Shown in pieces: positions 36,361 through 45,209 of a stretch of DNA of 64,000 nt. Where the stretch lies: contig NZ_RJVJ01000001.1 in NCBI RefSeq assembly GCF_003751605.1, positions 5,332,001 to 5,396,000 of the forward strand. The letters are read 5' to 3'. The DNA is from Kitasatospora cineracea. Lineage in GTDB: Bacteria; Actinomycetota; Actinomycetes; Streptomycetales; Streptomycetaceae. Within the stretch, counting starts at the first letter, position 1. Each line of letters starts with the position of its first letter. Made by a program: the position numbers and the translations under genes. Below the pieces are notes generated by a model, which was not told the origin of the DNA, made no database searches, and was given only the letters and a program-made list of their open reading frames with translations.

Positions 36361-38057
36361 GTGAACGCCAATTCCGACAGGAACGGTGCTGTGGCGCACT
36401 CCCGGCCGGACACGTCGGGGGAGTTGGCGGATTTCCTCCAGAGCGCCGGTTTGCTGACCCTGGCCGAGCGGCGCCTGATCGTCGCGCAGGCGCTGGTCCT
36501 GTTGGAGCAGAACTACGTGCACCTCCCGTTGAAAGCGGCGATGTACGGAGTGAATCCGGTCCAGCGCCTGCGAGTCCTGCAGCGGCGGATGGAGCGGCAG
36601 ACCGAGCGGACGATGCCTCCCGAGTGGCACTTCCACTCGGAGGTCTCCGCGATCTTCCTCTCCCTCAAGGACCTGCACACCAACTACCTCCTCCCGGAGC
36701 CGTTCGCCGGCAAGGTCGCCTGCCTGCCCTTCCTCATCGAGGAGTACGCGGACCGGGACGGCTCCGGGTTCATGGTGACCTTCGTCTCCGGCGGCTTCCA
36801 CGCCCCCGGATTCGGCCCGGGGGCCCTTGTCACCCACTGGAGCGGGATCCCCATCACGACGGCAGTCGAGATCAACGCGGCGCGCTTCGCCGGGAACAGC
36901 GCCGCGGCGCGGCGCGGCGCAGCCGCGGCGTGCAGTCGATGACGGTGCGCCCGTTGATGGTCCACCTCCCGCCGTTCGAGCAGTGGGTGACCGTCAGCTA
37001 CATCGGCACGGGCGGGGAGGCCGGGGAACTGCGCGAGAGCTGGCGCATCTTCGACAGCCCCTCGGGTCCGGCTGGTGCAGGACCCACCGATTCCGCCTCG
37101 ATCGCCCAGGCCGTCGACATCGACACGCAGGAGACGAACCGCGCCAAGGTCGTGCTGTTCGCCCCGCAGGTGCTCGCCCGGCAGAACGCGGTCGCAACCG
37201 GCGGGCCGCTCCCGGAGCCACGCCCGGGGGAGATCCCCACCAGGAACCCGATCGCCTTCCGGGCCCGGGAGGTCCGGACCTCGTCCGGGACGTTCGGCCA
37301 CCTCCGGATCTTCACCTTCGAGACCGACGACCCGAGGGGCTACACGCAGGAACTGATCCGTCTCGTGCGCCTCCTGCCTCGGCAGGGGTTGATCCTGGAC
37401 GTCCGCGACAACGGCGGGGGCGACATGCGGGTCGCCGAATGCCTCCTGCAGGTCTTCACTCCGCACCGGGTGGCCCCCGAGCCGGTCCAGTTCCTGAGCT
37501 CCCCGCTGAACCTGCGGATCTGCCGGTCCGCCGTGGCCGACCTCGGCATCGACCTCGCCGCCTGGATCCCCTCGATGGACCAGGCGCTCGAACTGGGCGC
37601 CACGTTCTCCGAAGCCTTCCCGGCCACGTCCCCCACCGCGGCCAACACGATCGGCCGACAGTATTTCGGCCCCGTCGTGCTGGTCACGAACGCGCGCTGC
37701 TTCTCCGCGACGGACATCTTCGCCGCTGGGTTCCAGGACCACGGGATCGGTCCCGTGCTCGGCACCGATCCGAACACCGGTGCCGGAGGCGCCAACGTCT
37801 GGACTCACGACGTCCTCTGCGAGCTGATGGTCCACGACCCCGCCTCGCCCTACGCGCCTCTGCCCAAGCAGTCCAACATGAGGGTCGCCATCCGCCGCAC
37901 GCTGCGGGTGGGCGCCCGGTCCGGCACGCCGGTGGAAGACCTCGGGGTCACGCCGGACGCAGTCCACCGGATGACCCGGCGGGATCTCCTGGAGGACAAC
38001 GCGGACCTCTTGAACCGAGCCGGCCGTATGCTCGCGCAGGAGCGCCCCGCCGGATGA
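36361..38057 (+). pseudogene. S41-type (tail-specific/C-terminal processing) peptidase, frame broken
   Basis: Two frames form one S41-like protein. Frame 1 runs from GTG 36361 (GGGAGG four bases upstream) to TGA 36942 and encodes a PDZ-like part (HWSGIPITTAVEINAARFAG). Frame 2 continues to 38057 with the protease core: RQGLILDVRDNGGGDMRVAE and VLVTNARCFSATDIFAAGF, where the Ser is at the expected nucleophile place. The shift falls in a GCGGC-rich tract (about 36900-36930), since family-like residues ARRSRGVQSMTVRPL precede the first ATG of frame 2. An ATGA overlap at 36939 means coupled synthesis of two polypeptides is also possible. A sequencing slip cannot be excluded. No signal peptide is seen. 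Confidence 0.65.
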
Positions 38058-38061
38058 ACGA

Positions 38062-38116
38062 CCGGCTGCCGGTTCGATCGCCGACGTGCGACGTCGGCGA
38101 TCGAACCGGCAGCCGG
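38062..38116 (+). terminator. Large hairpin with a 26-bp perfect stem
   Basis: Bases 38062-38087 are fully complementary to 38091-38116, with a 3-base loop GCG. It begins 4 bases after the protease stop and ends 33 bases before the stop of the convergent gene at 38149, so it probably terminates both. No T-run is present. Confidence 0.8.
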
Positions 38117-38148
38117 CCCGGCGTAGCGGCCCGGGAGAGCCACGGGCG

Positions 38149-38607
38149 CTACTCCTCCATCTGCTGTGGGTCCCAGGGGCCTTCCGGCCAGTCGTCCGGG
38201 GGCCGCGGCGGGTACTTGGTGGGAGGAGTGCCGCAGGCGGAGGCCATGAACCTTTCGAGGTGGCGCTGAGGCCGGCTCATGTCGAAAGGGTCCCCCGACG
38301 CGTCGGGCTGCGGGCTACCGCTCCCCGGCGGCTTCTCCGCGCGTTGCCCGCCGCGGTCGTCGCGGCTCCGGCTCGGCCGTTTCTTCGTCGCCGCGGTGTA
38401 GGCCATCCGCTCCCGCAGGGCGTCCTTCATGGCTTCGATCGGTTCGACGCTGATGGCGATTGAGTGGCAGCCGCGGGCGGCGAGCTCCTCGACCACTTCG
38501 TCCCACAGGTCGTTCTGCGAGATCGTGCGCACCGCGAAGACGAACCTCTTCAGCGAGACGACGTTCATGTTGAGGACATTGATCTCGGGTGGACCTTCAG
38601 TCGACAT
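38149..38607 (-). CDS. Hypothetical protein, 152 aa
   Basis: Not recognised. ATG 38607 has GGAGGT three to four bases upstream, which fixes this start over the longer frame to 38715. The first 70 residues look folded (NVLNMNVVSLKRFVFAVRTI, then LWDEVVEELAARGCHSIAIS), while the rest is basic and then rich in Pro, Gly and Asp, ending PWDPQQMEE. No signal peptide or membrane segment is seen. It is convergent with the protease gene and lies 163 bp from the left end of the IS1182 element, so its promoter may be close to that insertion. Confidence 0.6.
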   Translation of the reverse strand: MSTEGPPEINVLNMNVVSLKRFVFAVRTISQNDLWDEVVEELAARGCHSIAISVEPIEAMKDALRERMAYTAATKKRPSRSRDDRGGQRAEKPPGSGSPQPDASGDPFDMSRPQRHLERFMASACGTPPTKYPPRPPDDWPEGPWDPQQMEE

Positions 38608-38769
38608 GGCACCTCCTGCACCGTGGACGACGTGAAAGGGCAACGGGATCGAACGCCGTACCGGCGTGATCGCCACCAGGTGACCACGGACGGTGGGGGG
38701 CGGCCACGGGGGCACGGCCAGCCAGGTGACGTTCCCTCACCCCCGGGTCCCCAGGGCCTGTCCAGCCAT

Positions 38770-40678
38770 CGGCTCTGTCCCGTAATCGGGATGCTGTTGG
38801 TGATCTTCAAGGGTTGTGGGTTCGAGTCCGTCGCGTACTTGCCTGCACAGGCGCGTGAAGCGGGTTTTCGGACTGGTCCCGCTGCCGTCCGGCTGCCGTG
38901 AGGACGTGCTTGACGTGAGTCTTAGCTGTGTCGTGGTAGCGGCAGTTGCGCAGGCCGTGGGCGTGGACGGTCTCGGAGACGGTGGCCTGGCAGCCGGCTC
39001 TCATGGCATACCGGTCTTTTCAGGCCTGGGTGTTCTGCTCTTTCCGGACGCGGTTTTGGATCTCCTGCAGGGGCTGAGGCAGCAGGAGGATGTGCCAGCC
39101 TCGTCCAGCGGTGTTCCCAGTGCATTTCAGGCGGTCTTCGCAAGACCTGCAGACGGCGCGGGGAAAAGAGTACCGACAGCCGCTCGTGCCCGTCGGCGAG
39201 TGTCGGCTTTCAGGGCGGACTGGTTGCTCCGTTCGGGCAAGTGAGTGTTTTGTCATGCCAGTCGGGATGGAAATCCTCCTTGTTGAAGCCCGGCAGTGCC
39301 CGTGTCCTGGGGCCGAGCCTGACCGGGCCGACCAGGTCGATCCCGTGCTCGGTCCTGGCCCGGTGGATGGTGGCCGGGGTGACGTAGCCGCCGTCGACCA
39401 GGTGCTCGGCCGGAGCGAGAGAACGGGCTGCGAGGTCGGCATGGATCCGCGCCAGGGCGTCGATGTCCTGCGCGGGCGCCGGTGTGTGGTGGCGACATGG
39501 ACGATCACGTTCGGCAGGCCCTCGTCGCAGGTCTCGGTCTGGTGGTCCTTGTAGCCGACCCACTCGGCCTTGCCGGGCTTGTGACTGAAGCGGGCCTGCG
39601 GATCGTGCGGAAATACGATCTCCACCGACGACCAGGGTGTGGTGGCCGAAGCAGGCGCGGGGCTCCCGCCGGCAGCGGCCGCCCCGGAAGCAGTCCGCCG
39701 CTCTGTCATCCGCCGGCTGAGCCGGTCGCGGGTCTGCTTGGGCTCGCGCTGGCGCAGAACGCCGATCTCGTCGTACCAGTACCGCTGGACCCAGACCTGC
39801 CGCAGCACCTCCACCTGCGGCAGCCGCCGCAGCCGGGCCGGGGCATCAGCGGCGAGAAGAGCGCTGAACAGGCGCATACCGTCTTCGCCGACCGTGAGTG
39901 CGTACTGCTCGCGTTCCTTTGCCTCCTTGGGTAGCCGGTCATAGCGCACCGGCCGGCCGTAGCGTCGGGCCCACTCGTCGGTGACCAGGGCGGACACCCA
40001 GTCCTCGTCGGCGGCGGTCAACTCCTCCAAGGCCGCGCGCAGGGTTTCCCCGACCAGCTCGGTCCGGTCCAGGCGCCGCACCGCCGCCAGGACGTGGGTG
40101 GAGTCGGTGCGCTGGCGCCCGCGCCGCTTGACCAGTCCTGCCTCCGCCAGCCGGTCCACCATCACAGCCAGCAACCCGTCCGCGCGGTCGCCCTCGGCCA
40201 TCCGGTCACGGAACTCGCTCAGCACCGAGAAGTCGAACCCCGGATCGTCCAACTCCAGCCCCAGGCAGTAATTTCCAGTCCAGACGGCACCGGACGGCCT
40301 CGGCGGTCTGCCGGTCGGTGAGGTTCTCCGCGTACTGCAGCACCGACACCAACGCCAGCCGTGCCGGCGACAGGCCCCGACGCCCGTCAGGTGGATACCA
40401 CTCCTCGAAGTCGCTGTCCGTGAACAGCCTGTCCAGGTGATCCCGTACCCACATCGCCGCTGTGCCCCGAGGATTGCTCGCCCGGGCCATCCGCGCGGTC
40501 AGCGGCGGGATCTCCCGACCGGACCAGGAACCCGTCGCCACCGCAACCCACCCCTTTGAGCAGCCCAAACTCCCCGACCAGGAAAACAGGCAGGCCCGAT
40601 CACAGGCCGCTGATCGAGGACAACCTCACTCTCACCAGTGAAGATCACCAACAGCATCCCGAATACGGGACAGAGCCG
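38770..40678 (-). mobile_element. IS1182-type insertion sequence
   Basis: The ends are a 40-bp inverted repeat: 38770-38809 on the left and 40639-40678 on the right, with one mismatch (38785 against 40663). The outer end reads GGCTCTGTCCCG. The element is 1,909 bp, normal for IS1182, and is filled by one transposase gene on the minus strand. Flanking bases show no clear target duplication, so either the duplication was lost or DNA was deleted next to one end. The left repeat overlaps the C-terminal codons of the transposase. Confidence 0.85.
38810..40568 (-). pseudogene. IS1182-family transposase, inactivated
   Basis: The N-terminal part (WVRDHLDRLFTDSDFEEWYP, then LSPARLALVSVLQYAENLTD) is read from about ATG 40568. 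Near 40272 one extra T in AAATTAC breaks the expected DWKYCLGLELDDPGFDFS. The next frame carries TDSTHVLAAVRRLDR (first Asp) and RYDRLPKEAKEREQ. From about 39563 a third frame has LVDGGYVTPATIHRA (second Asp). The frame then returns to FPRAVCRSCEDRLKCTG and reaches a TGA at 39020, after which the family C-terminus (QATVSETVHAHGLRNCRYH) continues in the same frame. One insertion, further shifts and one nonsense codon show it is dead. Confidence 0.85.
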
Positions 40679-40680
40679 CT

Positions 40681-40969
40681 GGCTGTACAGACCCCCGCCT
40701 CGGCCTCCTCGCCGACGCCGCCGTCGGTGACCGGTTCACGTTCTGCGCTCCGGGCCCCGAGCACGACCTCGAGGAGGTGGTCGTCGACTGGATCAGTACC
40801 GACTTCCTCGGCCTGCGCGGCCCTGACGCCCTGTACTGGTTCTTCAACGGCAGCACCTGGAACGTGCCGACCTGGCTCGGACACCACCTGTTCGCCGCGG
40901 ACACCGACGAACAGCAGACCACCAAGGCGTGGACCGCTTGGCTCAACGCCTCCAGATCCAGGAGCGTTG
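40681..40969 (+). pseudogene. Gene fragment truncated by the IS1182 element
   Basis: An open frame begins exactly at the right end of the IS and reads LGLLADAAVGDRFTFCAPGP, then DFLGLRGPDALYWFFNGSTW and WLGHHLFAADTDEQQTTKAW. The composition is protein-like, with hydrophobic and aromatic residues well distributed, but no start codon remains and the reading turns to shadow composition after about 40960. I take it as the 3' portion of a host gene whose 5' part was removed by the insertion. No family was recognised. Confidence 0.45.
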
Positions 40970-41167
40970 ATGGCGACCTTCACCCGGACACTGCTCTTCG
41001 CCGCCGAACTCGTCGAGGAGGACGGCGCCCACATTCTCCTCGACGAGGACGTCCCGTGCGGCACCATCCAGAGCATCCCGGTCTCCAAGGGCATGGTCGA
41101 CAAGCTTCCGGTGTACCTCTCCGCGCTCGTGGCCAAGCTCAACCCGCCATCGCAGGGCTGTCGGTGA
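40970..41167 (+). CDS. Small hypothetical protein, 65 aa
   Basis: ATG 40970 follows GGAG by seven bases. The product begins MATFTRTLLFAAELVEEDGA and ends VYLSALVAKLNPPSQGCR. It is slightly acidic with no membrane segment and no known motif. The start lies at the end of the truncated frame before it, so it could be a coupled downstream gene or, if a base is missing, the C-terminus of that gene. It is convergent with the ABC-type ATPase gene, 53 bp from its stop. Confidence 0.45.
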   Translation: MATFTRTLLFAAELVEEDGAHILLDEDVPCGTIQSIPVSKGMVDKLPVYLSALVAKLNPPSQGCR

Positions 41168-41220
41168 GCCGTTCCGTCGGATGGGCCCCGTGAGGCGGTT
41201 GCCGGATGCATCAGTCGTGC

Positions 41221-43098
41221 CTATCCCGACGGCGGCGGGGTGGGCACCAGGCGGTCCGTGTCCGACAGGGTCAGTGCGACACGCACTCCCGGGATGGGCG
41301 GAGGGTCGTTGTCGACAATGATGATCTGCAGCCGATCCTCGTGCTGGAGGCTGGCGGCCAGGAGCGTCGCGTACATCTTGCGCAGTCGGTCCAGGTCGAT
41401 TCCCTCGTGGCCGACGTTGCTGCTGACGCCGTCGATGACCAGCAAGTTGGGGAGGACGTTCTCGGGGTGGGAGAGTGCTACGAGTTGGTGGGCGAGGGCG
41501 TGGGCGACGTTCACCATGACCTCGACGCCTTGCGAGCTGAGGTCGGTGAACGGGCGTCCGTCGACGACGGGGAGGTAGGTCCTGCGGTTGATGTAGGAGC
41601 CGGGCATGGAGTCGAAGCGCGGTGCGTCGAACGATCTCAACGTGCTCTCGAAAGCTCGGTCGAGGGTGGTGATGCGCTCCGTGGCGGCCGTGTTGTCGTG
41701 GCGCGCGGAGTCCAGGCGCTCGGTCAGGTCGTCACGCTCGCGTTCCAGTTCTGCGACGCGGCTTCCCTGGTCGTGTAGGCGTTCGTGCAGTTTGAGCGCG
41801 TCGTCGAGCCGGGCCAGGTGTTCCTCGAGACGTGCCTGCTCAGCGGCGAAGCGGCGTATCCGGTCGACTTGGTCGGTGAGAAACCCATGCGACAGGCGAT
41901 CCAGTTCGACGCCCAGCGCCGCCCGGCGAGCGGCTGCATCGATGCGGGCGCGTTCGAGCGAGCGCAGACGTTCTTCGCTCCGGACGATCAGTTGGTCGGT
42001 CTCCGCCACCTGCTCGATGACGCGGTCCTGTTCGGCGGCCAGAGCGGGCGTGGGCGCAGCCGCTGGCGGGGATTGCAGGCAGAGCCGACAGGTGTCGGCG
42101 TCCCCACGGTCCGGGACGTCCGAGCCGCACCTCGGACAGATGTGAAACTCGAAATCGCTGAGCAGCCTTTCGGCGACGAGCGCGCGGGTGATTCTCCTGC
42201 TCTGCGCGACGAGTTGGTCGCGCAGAGCCGCAAGTCGGGCGATCGCCGCACTCTCGGACCGAAGAGCAGTCTCCACTTCCTGTAGATCGACCTCGGCAGC
42301 TGCGATGCGGGCACGTGCATCCACCGTGGCAGGCGGGTCGAACGAGCGGTTGAGTGAGCTTTCCGCCTCTCGGGAGGCCGCGAGCGCCGCGGCGGATTGG
42401 GCGTGTTTCTCCTGCAGCTGGGCAGCGGAGGAGAAGGAGCTGGATTCCAGAACCCTTTCCAAGGTTTTGCTGTCAGCGGTCAGGGCCTTGAGCTCGACCA
42501 GGACCTCTCTCAGCTTCTCACGCAGTTCGATTGCCTTCGGATTGAAGATCCCGTAGTAGATCTCGAAGACGTAACGGCGCTTGATGTCCTTGTGGTAGTT
42601 GTCGGGCGTGCCGAACACCGACGAATCGATTTGGTCCTGGCGCAGGATGCAGTACATCAGATAGTCATTGACGGTGACGGGAACCAGCGGACTGGTCTCG
42701 TCGCTGGGAGCGCGGGGTACCCGGACCTCGGGGAGGGCAAGCATCTGCAGGTACCAGCCGCGGAACGTGAGGTCGTACCCGGGTTCGAGCCGTGCTGCGG
42801 GCAGACGCCAGGCATGCTCCGCGCCGCCGATCTCCGCGACGTCCACCTTCGCGGTATCAGTGGTCACCAGCAGGCGCACGATGCGGAACCGGCGGTCGCC
42901 GATCATCACCGTGCCCGCGATTGTCCGGCCTTTCAGTTCGGGAACGACGTTCACATCACCACCGAAGAGAGCCCGCAGGCAACTGACGGCCGCGGTCTTG
43001 CCGCCGCTCATCGCGCCGGTGATGACGTTGAGGCCAGGCGAGAAGCGGATAGTGCGGGTCGTGCCGCTGATGGTCAGTTCCTCGACGCGCAGCCTCAC
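41221..43098 (-). CDS. ABC/SMC-like ATPase of an ABC three-component conflict system
   Basis: A 625-residue SMC/Rad50-like ATPase. Walker A is GAMSGGKT (residues 28-35). Two coiled-coil arms (about 185-310 and 345-490) surround a CPRC...CRLC insert (Cys321, 324, 337, 340), like a zinc hook. The C-terminal half has a signature-like TDLSSQGVEVMVNVAHALA (about 518-536) and a Walker B strand NLLVIDGVSSN in which DG stands where DE or DQ is usual, then LQIIIVDND. The GTG start overlaps the middle-component stop by four bases. It is expected to sense or load on DNA or nucleoprotein and control the nuclease at 43609. The DG form of Walker B suggests a switch rather than a fast ATPase. Confidence 0.8.
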   Translation of the reverse strand: MRLRVEELTISGTTRTIRFSPGLNVITGAMSGGKTAAVSCLRALFGGDVNVVPELKGRTIAGTVMIGDRRFRIVRLLVTTDTAKVDVAEIGGAEHAWRLPAARLEPGYDLTFRGWYLQMLALPEVRVPRAPSDETSPLVPVTVNDYLMYCILRQDQIDSSVFGTPDNYHKDIKRRYVFEIYYGIFNPKAIELREKLREVLVELKALTADSKTLERVLESSSFSSAAQLQEKHAQSAAALAASREAESSLNRSFDPPATVDARARIAAAEVDLQEVETALRSESAAIARLAALRDQLVAQSRRITRALVAERLLSDFEFHICPRCGSDVPDRGDADTCRLCLQSPPAAAPTPALAAEQDRVIEQVAETDQLIVRSEERLRSLERARIDAAARRAALGVELDRLSHGFLTDQVDRIRRFAAEQARLEEHLARLDDALKLHERLHDQGSRVAELERERDDLTERLDSARHDNTAATERITTLDRAFESTLRSFDAPRFDSMPGSYINRRTYLPVVDGRPFTDLSSQGVEVMVNVAHALAHQLVALSHPENVLPNLLVIDGVSSNVGHEGIDLDRLRKMYATLLAASLQHEDRLQIIIVDNDPPPIPGVRVALTLSDTDRLVPTPPPSG

Positions 43099-43619
43099 AG
43101 CCGTACCCCCCAGTCCGCTTCGGCGATGTCAGGGAACGTCTCGTAGATCAGGTCCTTCAAGGACGTTCCTGTGAAGTTGAAGTAGCGGCGAAGCAACTGC
43201 GTCCTGCTCCGTACGGCCCTCCAGCTGTCGGTTATCGAGAGCGCTGAGGCAACCCCGTGCCCGCTCTCCGTCACGGCGTAGACGGCGACGTTTCCGTGCT
43301 GCCGGGTGGTGATGAGCCGCTTGCCGACCAGGGCCCCCAACAGGCCGTAGTAGGCAGGATCCCAGGGGCCGTAGCGGTAACGGATCATCCGCTGTTCGAT
43401 GGCTCCCGTCAGCCAGGGATCTTCGCCCACCGCGACGCCCGGCGCGCGCGCGGCCAGCAGCGCGGCGAAGCGGTCCGGGTAGCGGAGGAGGAAATCCAGC
43501 TTCGCGAGTTTCATTCGGCCCTCGACCCCGGGTTTGCCGAACGCGTCGATCAGTAGGAGCAGCCGCGCTTGTGCGTCCACCGAAGGCGCCCCGCCTGCCT
43601 CGGTCGGGTCAGTCCTCAC
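43095..43619 (-). CDS. Middle component of an ABC three-component system
   Basis: A 174-residue soluble protein. A helical N-terminus with LLLLIDAFGKPGVEGRMKLA and KLDFLLRYPDRF is followed by EQRMIRYRYGPWDPAYYGLL, the hallmark of middle components of the ABC-3C class, and then a winged-helix-like tail (LITTRQHGNVAVYAVTESGH). It overlaps the nuclease gene by 11 bases and the ATPase gene by four. It probably bridges ATPase and effector and may bind DNA. The assignment rests on gene order plus the RYxYGPWD motif. Confidence 0.75.
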   Translation of the reverse strand: MRTDPTEAGGAPSVDAQARLLLLIDAFGKPGVEGRMKLAKLDFLLRYPDRFAALLAARAPGVAVGEDPWLTGAIEQRMIRYRYGPWDPAYYGLLGALVGKRLITTRQHGNVAVYAVTESGHGVASALSITDSWRAVRSRTQLLRRYFNFTGTSLKDLIYETFPDIAEADWGVRL

Positions 43620-44808
43620 CGGAAGCGACCCCCCAACCGAAGTGGCACTGGTCGGAGACCGCGCAGGCGCGTCCCATGAGCAGCAACGGGTCCTTGGCGT
43701 ACAGCGGGCGGCGGTCGACCTCCCCCGCGGTGGACGCGATCTCGTGCTTCAGGTCGTCCCAGATGTAGTCAGCCGGTCGGTGTTCACGTTCTTGGTGCCG
43801 TCGGACGACAGGAGTCGCGGTGAACTTCAAACGGGTGTCCAGGTCCTGCTCCACACGAGGGTTCTCCGGCCACACCCCGAGGGCGATCTCGTTCAGCCTC
43901 TGTTCATCGGCCTGGGCGCGCAGGAACTGGGCTTCGTGGATCAACCCCGGCGAAGCCCCACCACGACGCAGTTTGCGGACGAGGTTTGTTTCGACGGCGT
44001 CCAAGCGATCCGAGTAGGCGGCCAGCAGAACGTGGTCAGGTCGCCGGAGCCGCTGCGCCAGGTCGCTGATCGAAGCGGCGGTGAGTCTCTTGCGAAGCAC
44101 GGTCTCGCCGGGGTGTTCAACACCGAGTTTCTCCTTCCAGCCGGGGCCGGCCTCTCCCTGCATCGCCTCGTGAACCCGGCTCAGCACTTCCAGGTACACG
44201 GCACGCTGCTCGCCGGTGGTGACTCTCGGCGCGAGCTCCATGAGGCCGGCCAAGCTCTTGTCGTCGATGTGCTCGCGCCGAGGCAAGCCCTTGATCCGGA
44301 CCAACGACAGGTATCCGCGGACCTCGTCGGGATCCTGAGCCCCGAGGTGCCTGGATACTCGCGACAGGCAGTCGGGATGATCACCTCCTGCCCCCTGTGC
44401 CAGTGCCGTGAGCGCGCCGTCAGCCGGATCGAGGTGTCCTTCGAGAGCGGAGATCAACTCGTAGGCGAAGCCGCAGTCACGAACGGCTTGGTAGGCGCGC
44501 CACAGACTCTTCAAGGACTTTTTGGCGATGACGTCCGACAGTCCCCAAGGGGCGGGGTCGTCCTTCGTCTTCACCTGCATGAAGTGCCACAGCACATCAG
44601 CAGGGTCGGAGGGATGGCCGATTGCAACCGTGACGTCCTCGATGTGCTCGCCCGTGACGTTCAGGACACCGCCGCCATCGCCCAGCATGGCGATCACGTA
44701 GCGCGCCGCGATTTTCTCCTGGTACGTGAACCGGCGCAGAGTGATGGTGCCGGTGTCGTCGGGCGCCGGGATGTCCGCCGGATCTGTCACGAGCCCCCCA
44801 GGGTCCAT
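43609..44808 (-). CDS. DUF4297-like (Cap4-type) PD-(D/E)XK nuclease effector
   Basis: A 399-residue protein, first in the three-gene operon. The N-terminal domain has TLRRFTYQEKIAARYVIAML, EHIEDVTVA (Glu57/Asp58) and FMQVKTKD (Gln78, Lys80), the E-D-QxK layout of DUF4297/Cap4-like restriction-endonuclease folds. The remaining 300 residues are helical with no recognised domain and may sense a partner or ligand. ATG 44808 has a weak ribosome site; GTG 44790, after a G-run, would give a protein six residues shorter and keeps the domain. It is expected to cut DNA when released by the ATPase/middle component. No cyclic-nucleotide synthase is nearby, so this is not CBASS. Confidence 0.72.
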   Translation of the reverse strand: MDPGGLVTDPADIPAPDDTGTITLRRFTYQEKIAARYVIAMLGDGGGVLNVTGEHIEDVTVAIGHPSDPADVLWHFMQVKTKDDPAPWGLSDVIAKKSLKSLWRAYQAVRDCGFAYELISALEGHLDPADGALTALAQGAGGDHPDCLSRVSRHLGAQDPDEVRGYLSLVRIKGLPRREHIDDKSLAGLMELAPRVTTGEQRAVYLEVLSRVHEAMQGEAGPGWKEKLGVEHPGETVLRKRLTAASISDLAQRLRRPDHVLLAAYSDRLDAVETNLVRKLRRGGASPGLIHEAQFLRAQADEQRLNEIALGVWPENPRVEQDLDTRLKFTATPVVRRHQEREHRPADYIWDDLKHEIASTAGEVDRRPLYAKDPLLLMGRACAVSDQCHFGWGVASGED

Positions 44809-45209
44809 CCGAAGGCAGGGACATCAGGGTAGGGCGGGGGAGCGCGCCGGGCGACAGTCGTGACGAAACCGTGAAGAACCGGGGTGCTGAGGGGAGTGTG
44901 AAGACAGCAAGTCTGCCCGACCGCCTCGCCTTACGGGTCCGTCGAGGTTGTCGTCCCGCATCTGTCGTCTGGTCCGATGAGATCTCTCGATGTGCTGACG
45001 GACCATCAGGAAAGTCAGCAAAAGGTCAGCATCCATCCGCTCGCAGGCTGCAAAACCGGCCCACAGGCGGGAATCAACGGGGTGCCCACGACCGCCACTG
45101 AGGCGCCTGGGGGCGACGTTCGTTGGTTCCGATGCTTGGGCTGGGACGGTCGCGGAACGCCCTCCTCGCCCCATTCCGCGAGACCGCCGAGAGAAGGCGT
45201 TTCACCATG
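44809..45209. other. Gap between the defence operon and the pirin gene
   Basis: About 400 bases. A long minus frame exists but is of shadow composition without ribosome site. The right part of the gap should hold the promoter of the three-gene operon. It also marks the junction between the IS-rich left part and the core-like right part of the window. Confidence 0.45.

Noticed and set aside
38816..38832. GTGGGTTCGAGTCCG, like a tRNA T-arm
   Set aside because: The stem halves do not pair, no acceptor, D or anticodon arm can be built around it, and it lies inside the IS1182 end region.
40556..40969. Plus-strand frame running through the IS1182 right end
   Set aside because: It crosses the IS terminus and has no ribosome site; only the final part from ATG 40970 has gene-like support.
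41221..44808. CBASS system, because Cap4 effectors carry DUF4297
   Set aside because: There is no CD-NTase gene nearby, and the middle-component and SMC-like ATPase genes fit ABC-3C instead.
44824..45174. A 116-codon minus-strand frame before the defence operon
   Set aside because: No ribosome site, no recognisable motif and a shadow-like composition; more likely the operon's upstream region.
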